This document shows, one piece after another, positions 42,201 to 51,200 of a stretch of 64,000 nucleotides of DNA. A program made the position numbers and the translations under genes. Numbering within the stretch: position 1 is the stretch's first letter; every line of letters starts with the position of its first letter. This DNA is from Echinococcus granulosus (lineage: Eukaryota > Platyhelminthes > Cestoda > Cyclophyllidea > Taeniidae), in contig NW_020170517.1 of NCBI RefSeq assembly GCF_000524195.1, positions 9,360-73,359 on the forward strand. Reading direction: 5' to 3'. Below the pieces are notes generated by a model. The model was not told where the DNA came from. It saw only the letters and a program-made list of their open reading frames with translations, and searched no databases.

Positions 42201-45200
42201 TTGCACCTGCGGTTCGATGTCTTTCAAACGATGAGCTTCTTGGCAGTACTACACCTGAATGCGGGGGCACGTCACGTGATCCAGACTAGCCACTGTTAAT
42301 GAGGAAGGCATGCAACATCAGCAGTGCACGAATAGACCAGTGTGTTGAGATTGTTGCTTTTGAAAGAAGGTATGAAGGCAATGAATAATTATGCCTACAG
42401 AAGACTTTAGGCATAGTGGAACTTTCAGCAGTAAAATATTCAAGTGTTGTACACCAATTAGGGACAGTCGGACGTGCGGTAGTGAAGACCTCGGTTGCGA
42501 CAGTTTCCAGACTGCAGCAACTACTCACCCGACCAATCGTTCCAAAGCCGATTTAATGCTAATAAGTTTCAAACTTCAATTTCTCATTTGTGGTAATTTT
42601 TTTGCTGCTGGTCGCCGGTAATAAATCAGTTGTTGAAATGATCGCTAAACCGCGCAATCGAGAGTGGTCGAGACGGGTACATGCAGTGCCAAATTAATTG
42701 CTGCACTGCTTTTATGATCAGATAACATAACTATTTAAAGCCACAGTTACTGACCTTAATCAAGAAGCACAATGAAGTACCGAACGAGGATAGTAATCAG
42801 TTATTCAAACCCTACTTGAGCCTCCTAACCAATCATTTTCAAACCCATAAAAACCACAAACTGGCTTAGATGAATACGACCAAGTGTCGGAAATCACTCA
42901 ATAATTAGTGGACGAACCAGTCTGATAACATGTTTGTTAAGAGCTAAATAAGTAAACGAATGCAGTAGACAAAACTGCTTAAAATGGGGTTCGAATTACT
43001 AACTGGGTCCAGCAATGACTACACTTCCAAAAGTACTTAGCCATTTGAAGGAACAAGCCAACAAGGCATGGAAGCCGAGTAACTGAATGGATGACTTCAC
43101 CAAAATGTACTAACGAATAAATAAACAAGCATCACAGGAGAGTTTAGCTATTTTAGCATCAAGGGCACGAACCCTTAATGTGTAGTGTGATGAGCTACAA
43201 CAGGTGCTGGCTGTCGGCAGCAAACAAGTCATTGTTTTACATATTACAGTAAGGCAAAACCATCAATAGTACTTTTAGCAAATACATAATGACCAATTAA
43301 TGCTTACAATAGCCCCTCACTCAAGATATTTCTCAGCAAATTTGGTGGGAATAAAATATGGATCATAGTCGAAGCCACCAAGGGAAGAAGATGAAAGCAA
43401 TGGTTGACAAGAATCCGCTGATAACCCGCCAACCAATCCGAAATGAAAGGATGCAATTAATGCAAAAGGACCGAAATAGTAAATAAAAAAAATTAGGGTT
43501 GAGCGTAGCCTCTTGAAGTTGGAGAGGAGAAATGCATTCCTAAACAAACGAGAACGAGGAAGAGGCGGGAGAAGAATCGACTAGTAATGGGCGTGTCATG
43601 TGTTCGCGCGTGTGATACATTCTAAACCACAACCGTCTGTTAACAAGAAAAGGAAACTGAAAGGAATCTGGATGGTGCCTGGTTGAAAGTTTTCAGAGGC
43701 GAACGAGTTTAAAAAGCTAAGGATGGATTATGGTTAAGGAGTAAGATCTATTTTAAACCGCAAAGAGCTAGGTAACATGAAAAGCAATAGTAATACCACA
43801 AACTAAACATGGATTTTGTTGCGAAGATTCAAGCTGCCACAAATAACACCATCGTCCTGCAGGTATGCTATCAATGCAATACAGGTAATTGATTTACCTG
43901 GAGAAAACTAAATTTGGTTATAGATAGACTCAAAGATGCATAGTTGGATCTGCTTAGGACATCAAAAAAAAGTCTGTCCCGATACGCTTGTACTAGTAAG
44001 TATTAACACCAGTATACCTCAAATGAATGGCAGAGGTCTAAATGAATAAACCATATTCTACCTGCATTGATGTAAAGCGATGGGGGAACTTTGGTCTGTG
44101 CTTAAATTACAGTTTTAGCAATACTACGTCAGCAGGTGGCGAGAAAATCCGTCCGCGTTAGAGAAGAAATGAGGTTTAATCGCATTCTGACGTAAATCAG
44201 AGAATATTTTCCGTTAGTTCAACACCAAAGCAATCTGTAACCCAATTACTTCCACCACATGAAGCGTGGTGAAGTAAAATTTTGTCTCCAAGAGAAAAAA
44301 AACAAAATTCAACCAACCTTGTGGAAACTTGAGGAGAAGATGGTAGATACTAATACCGAAAATGCGTCTGAGGATGGCGAAATAATAGTGTTCAGAAGAA
44401 GCAAAAAGTGAAAAGACGATTTCGACAGTTATGACGAAGTGTTTGATTGAATTGCTAAAGAAGTGATTTCGCTGAAAAGAAGTTGACAGTTCAAAGTTTT
44501 GAAGATCGAAGCCACAGTTTAATTTTGTAAATCATGTTAAAATACCGGTTAGAGACGCTTAATACTTGATGTAAGTAACAAGTCGCATGCGGTGAGCTCA
44601 AAATGAGGGTTCCGTTGCTGCACATCCGCCGGGTGGCTTGATCTTATGGCGTAGCCAGAAGACCCCAAATTCTTCTGTACGTCGACAATACATATTCTAC
44701 CCGCACATTGTCTTCTTCGGTCTTCGCTACAGGTTCACTTTAAAAACTAGAGGATTCCCAATTTGTTTATTTTCCAAAGGTTAATAAAGGTCAAGCAAGA
44801 GGACATATAACCTAGCAATAATAAGGATTACAAAGTTAGCTTATTGTAACACACTGATAAGTTCATGCAAAACAGTCACATTGAGATAGAGTTGGTAAAG
44901 AATTGGGAGTTTTTTGTCTGCCACATGCACAAATGAAGGAAAAATGTTTTCGATTCTATGATAAGATTAAGTTTTTGAATAACGCATTTTTCAGAGATAA
45001 TCTGACAGAACGATTGCAACGAGCAAAATATTTCACATACTCCACTTTAAAGTGTTTTAGCAATAAACGAAGCCGTTAAGAAAACTAGGAAAAAAGCTGA
45101 ACCTAAAACTCGCATTTTTTTCTAATGAATAAAACTGAAGAGAGAAAATACTTGCAAACACGCTTCGGTTGCACTCACAAGAGGAAGTAGAGGTAATTCG

Positions 45201-48200
45201 GACGCTGTTTAGTAAGATTAGAGGGACTTCAAAAGGCGTATCACTCGGAAGTTACAAGGAACACCAAAGCTTTCCTTCTTAGTCTTACAAATTAACTGAC
45301 TAATGACAATCCACCAGAGAGTTCACAAAAAAAACACCGAAATAGTTTGAAAAAAAGTATATTTTGCCGAAAGGGAATCTCTTAATGATCGTGTTTCCAA
45401 AAGGTTTATCTGCTTCAACCAATTATACGTAAATACTAAAAACACCTGCTATTCTCCTATTACTTTCACGAATTCAAACACCAAAGCTAGCTAAAACCGA
45501 TTTTGGTCAAAAGCCAAAAATAAAACAAAAAATAAAGGGAAGATTCAAGGAGACCTAATGAGGCGCACCTGATTGAAGAGTGCAGCAACATCCTCAGCAC
45601 GACTAACACGTCGAATACCCTTCCCACCACCACCCTCCGAGGCCTTGATCATCACTGGGTAGCCAATGCGATCAGCCACCGTTTGGCACTGCTCCGCCGT
45701 CTTCACGCAGGCGTTCTCAAAGTTGTTTGCCGAGATGACCTGTGATACCAATAACAAATTGGGTGGCCCTGCCGTCATCGTTGGCTCTGTTAACGCTGGC
45801 TTCTCCAGGTTTTCGATGTTCACAATGATGTCTGTGGAGGGGGAAAAGAGACAGCTCTATCGCTAACTTGCAATGCGATATGATGTCAAAAGTCCACAAA
45901 AAACGGATATGTGGCAGCAAATTCGCTGAGAAGTCCTAAGCTCTTTAGAGTAACCGAAATCAACCAAGCTCAATCAAAACCCCAAAGGACTATTCAACTT
46001 ATTCGGTTAAAAGTGGATTAACCCTCGGAATGTACCGCGATATGAGTTGGGTACGGCAATAACATTGACTACTAGTGTGTAGGTAATTACGTAATATGCA
46101 TTAAAGACCAGAAGACAGAAAAATCAATACTCATGGACAGTAGATAAACCCCTTTTGACAATTATTGTAACCTACACAAATCAAATTGCGGGGGTGAATG
46201 AAATATGCTAGCCGCAAGTATTGAAAAAGGTGTAGTAAAACGTGACCAGTGCTCCAAGGTGCCTTTCAGAATTGTCAGTTACGGTCGAGCAAAAAAACAC
46301 GTTAAGAATAACGAAGTTAGAAAACAATGCCCCATTTGAACTGATGTTCACAACTTCACTGCAAAGATACCCAACGATTTCTTAAAACGAGTAAAATGCG
46401 CCCGTTTGTGGGCAGTACGGTTTCAGCCCACAGCTAATCCATCCCTTAATAACGGGAAACGTAGAAGATACTAATCAGAATAGAAATACAACATTTCTAC
46501 CTCTAACGAGAGGTTAAACAAATAAAATACACCCAACAAAGACTGAAGCTCAATCAAGAGTGGCAAAATTACTGTTTAATTAAATATCCACCCTCAGAGA
46601 GTTGATGTTCATTCTTCTTCTTAGAAGAAATAGCTTGGCAAGTTAATCACTCAATTGCACACAGGCAATTTCGCCAATTAATAAATAAAAGAGGACTTGC
46701 GGGAGCCACTCCACGGAACAGTTGGAATACCAGCGCTTTGGGCAAGGATGGTCGAAGCAATTTTGTCACCAAGAGCCCACATAGCCTCGTGCGAAGGACC
46801 TAGGCGAGAGAGGACAGCAGGATTGATCTGATTTCCCAATGTTGATAATGATGACAGAGTAAGCAAACTACATGAAGGCCCACCAAGTCGGAATACACAG
46901 CGTACGCATGGAATAAGATTGTCACCTTACTGACGCGATTCATTCAAACCTACTGGTCTTATTAAGCGACAGCAATGAACGGAAGAAGAGGAGTGTGGTG
47001 TTACTTGAGCTGTGGTAAATCTGCTGCAGCACTAGCGGAGTGGAGACACGCCACCACGAGTGATGGATTTTATGCGTTCGTGGTAGTCACCCCAACTGCA
47101 ACCCTGCGCAATGCTCTAGTTGTATCGACACTTGAACTGCCAAAATGACCCATTCAACTGTTCCTCATAAAACAGAACGTCAAAAAGGATTCTCAGACTA
47201 CGGGCACCTAACAGCAACTTATTCAGTTTTAAACCCAACCAATCTGTTTAAGACACACAAATGGGTGTAACCAATTAGTACCACATGTCAGCACATAATA
47301 CACTTGTGAGGTGTGAACTCAGGATGAGGAAGTCGAGGCGTAATATTCATGCGATGATGGTGGCAATCAGTTTGCGGATAACCACTTTTGGGGTCGGAGG
47401 ATATTCTACTGCGATTGAATATCGAATGTTAATCGTGCCCAATGGAACACTTGCCCAAAAGGCAAATTCCCTAGTCTAAAATGGTTTCTTGGTGTTTCAC
47501 TTCTTTTGCCTCCATTGGCATTTAAATGCCACTTAGCAATCTTCCTATTATCATCAGTTTCTTCTTCCTTGTAGTCTTATTAAAGTTTTCCGAGTTGTTT
47601 GCTCTGCTACTTTCTAATTAGCCGAGGCCATTTTCCGAGCATATTGCCGCAGACTCGGCCAGCAGCAGACATGTATTGATTGACCGTCCATAAGGAGATA
47701 AACCCACTTCAAAGAATCAGTGGAAGCGGTCTTGTGCGAAAAAAAGTACTAATCAAAACAGATTCCCAACGAACGTTCGTTTATCAAAACCTTAGTAATA
47801 ATAACCCAAGTTCGTGTACTTTTGTGCTCCAGAGCAAGCCGAGGAATGTTCCGAGTTGTACAGCACAGTGGCAAATTTCCATTCAACTAGCATGATGAGT
47901 ACAAGAACCTGTCAAAGGTTGTCACAGTTAGTCCAAAAAGAAATTCTGCTTACAGAGCTGCGCTGCCGCCATTTTGAAAATGTCACACGTGAAATTTCCA
48001 TACTTTCGCAGAGTCGTTCCTTGCAAAAAGAAACTTCTACTTTTGAGCGCTCAAAAACAATATCTTTTGATACTTTCTTTAACAGCATGAGATATGCGTG
48101 ATGCCCTGATTTTCTCACCTGAGTCAACACCCCACAAATGCGACATGTTCTTTATTAGTTTGTGGCAACTGATTACACCAGATCTTGTATCGCACAGATT

Positions 48201-51200
48201 GATCGAGTTTAAAACAAGTACATTGATTTTAAATGGTCTTGGTCTGAGAAACGCTACGCTGAACTGGTCATTTCAGTAGTCCGAATGTTGGTAACACACT
48301 AATGGAATGCACAAAACCTGGGAAGTGGTGGCCGGATACTCTCTAAGACACTGGACGGCACACTGCTACAAGGAAAGCTGAAGCAATCGGGATTTTACAA
48401 TCTTAAAAAAAAACGTAATCAGATATCGCGAGAAAAAAAACAGTAATTAATGGTCAAAGAGGTTCGCACATACGTGGGGACTAGCAAAGGACTACCTAGC
48501 ATAAAGTAATTGACGGCGAAGGGAAAGACGCAAATCAATGCTAATGAACCGAGTGTAAATGAAGAAATTCTCACCTAGAAAGGCAATATTGTGTTTAGCA
48601 AGGACTTCGGGGAGTTGAGGGTTCTCCGAGGCATGTCCCCAGCCAGCCCAGACAGCCTGAGGACAGAATAAACGGATAATCGGTTAACGACGCTGCAGTA
48701 GACACGTGTTTGAACTGTATATATGACTACAAGGATCTATTCAAGTCCACATGATTTGGTTACCAAGCTGGTGGCATGGAGCTATGCCAATAGTTCAGAA
48801 AGCCTTCTACACGCCTATAATGAAGCTATCTTTAGAGGTAACTCGGGTGCTGATTCCACTTTTGACTGGCTATACATTACGCCAAAAAGTCCCGAAATGG
48901 ATGGCTGAATGTACATGAGCTCACAACAGAAAAGCTATCGGAACCGCGCCGACTTTAGCAAAACATCCCAATCCCAACCTCTGCAAAAATGACCAGGTTT
49001 GAACGAGTGCTATGAACACTGACTTATGATTATTGTCTGAAGATCCGGTACCTCTCATGTTGCATTTAGGGGATTGGCATAAGGGATGTGCTCGTTGTAG
49101 AACGTCGTCCAGTCTTCAGCACTGCTTCCCAAATGAATCCCTCGACGAGGAAGTTCGCCTAACAAAGTACGTAATACCAATGTCACATATATGCCCGTCT
49201 CTAAATAGCTAAGGGGCATGCACACTGTGATGCAAATTCATCAAATCGCCTTCATTTTTATCTAACGAGTGATCAAAAGCATCCAGAAGAGTCTAAACGA
49301 TCGAAGCAGAAGAGCGGGACACTATGAGCATCCTTAAAGACCCCAAAATAGGAGAGCTGTGGAGCAGAATGATAACGAATTCATGAAAACATGCTCTTTT
49401 GATTTCCCACAATTTTGTTACCATGCTAATAGCATGGAGATATGCCATTTCCAAATTAGCGCACCGGATTACGTCTTTGAAAAATGCAACATGTTGTACT
49501 TTTTTGATGAAGTGGATTCAAAATTCTTTGACCCCCTCTAAATCGAACTTGAAACGGACACGGTGATGGTCTCATTCGATTAATCGTATTTTTCTTCTAC
49601 ATCGTTCCGCGGTCCATTTGACTGCTCATGACCAGTGTTTTCCTCCAGAGAAAATCCAAAAAGAAACCAAGCTCATGCCGTGGAAACTACTTTGCAATGC
49701 AAGAGAGGCAATTCCCCACAAACTTGGAGGTGGACTCACATCGACATGGTTAGTGATAGCCGTTTGGAGGATGAGTTCGACATTGGCGTAGTTGTTGACG
49801 TTTGATCCACCGGGTACCATGACCATCTTATTGGCCATCTTGATATACTCCGCACTGGCATGAACATCTTCGGGCGAGGCCATGCAGACGAAGAAGAAGG
49901 CTTCTGCATTGCGGAAGGTCATATAGGCCCAGCTGCGAATGGAGCGCATGCACTTCACTGCGGCAATACCGTTGTTTGCCACTAGGATCTGTGAAGACAG
50001 GCGGATTACATATAAGCTGTCAATTTAACCATGGAATCCTTTTTTAAGCTCTACACTTTTGATTACTTGGCTGGTTTCAGTCTCACACGACTCGACAACA
50101 TAGAGCTCAGCCAATAATCCCCTAAACCCTGCAGGCTCGTAGGGTTCATAACGTTTTCCGAGATAACAGTGAAAAATTACCAAACTGGCCCCTTCCCGCT
50201 GGAGGTGCATGATTAAACAACCAAGAGACTACTCTCAAAGGTCTTCCATATCTCCAAACATAGACGCGGATCGATAGAGGGTAAAGGGGATAGCGACTAC
50301 GTCGATTTTCCGACCATTTAAGCGTCGCGGTTTCGTGTATGCACATGGTGTATTATTTCATTAGCATCAAAAATGAACAACAAGGAATCTCATAACTGCC
50401 ACTTTCCAAACGTTCCACCCAATTTTAAAGTCCAAAGTGTAACTCATTAAGGCTGAACCACAAACGGAAGCAGCTTAAAGCATCACCCCATCTAAAAAAT
50501 CACACAAAAACAAATCTACACGAAGATAAAAGCCTTCAGTAGCCAAAAGGAAACAATTCAGTAGGAAATCCAGGACAGTTATTTGAGGCAACAGAAAAAA
50601 ACAGTGAAAGCAAGGGCAACTGTGAAGACAACTAATATACCTTCGTCAGAACTGGAATTGACTTTGCATTCAATAAACAGGAAAGACCTAGGTGGCCTCA
50701 ATAAAATTTCTCACAGTCAAAGCCTAAATTTCAAAGTGGTTTCTTGGTAAGTCGAAAATTACAAACGAGATTGTTTCAATGCACCATGCTTTACAATGTG
50801 GCGCCAAAAATGGACTTAAGCAGCCAAAAGTTTACGATTTAGTGGATTGACTAAGGGGGCGATTTGAAAGAATAATCTGATGCTACGAATAAGTCAATCA
50901 AGTGACAAAGGAACAAGGACTCAAACAGACCTAAAATGCTCTTTTTCCGCATACTTTCGACAACTTCTCTCATCTCTTCTACAACTAATTTGATGAATTT
51001 GAGAGCTAGTTGATACCACAAATGGAAACACCTCAAAACACCATTACAACTGGCAGATGAATAAGAAATGTTTTAAAATAGAGAACCCCTATTTTTAACA
51101 TCCAACTAATCAACAGGATAACCAAGACGACTATTTGGGAGCATACTGCGAAATTTCGAACTAAGAAACGTAAAAACAACATAAATCCAGGCATAACTAG

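Noticed and set aside
42086..42289. Plus-strand frame in ACC intron 6 ([18 protein letters not shown])
   Set aside because: It has the flavour of a retroelement remnant but no recognisable motif, so it is only mentioned in the intron entry.
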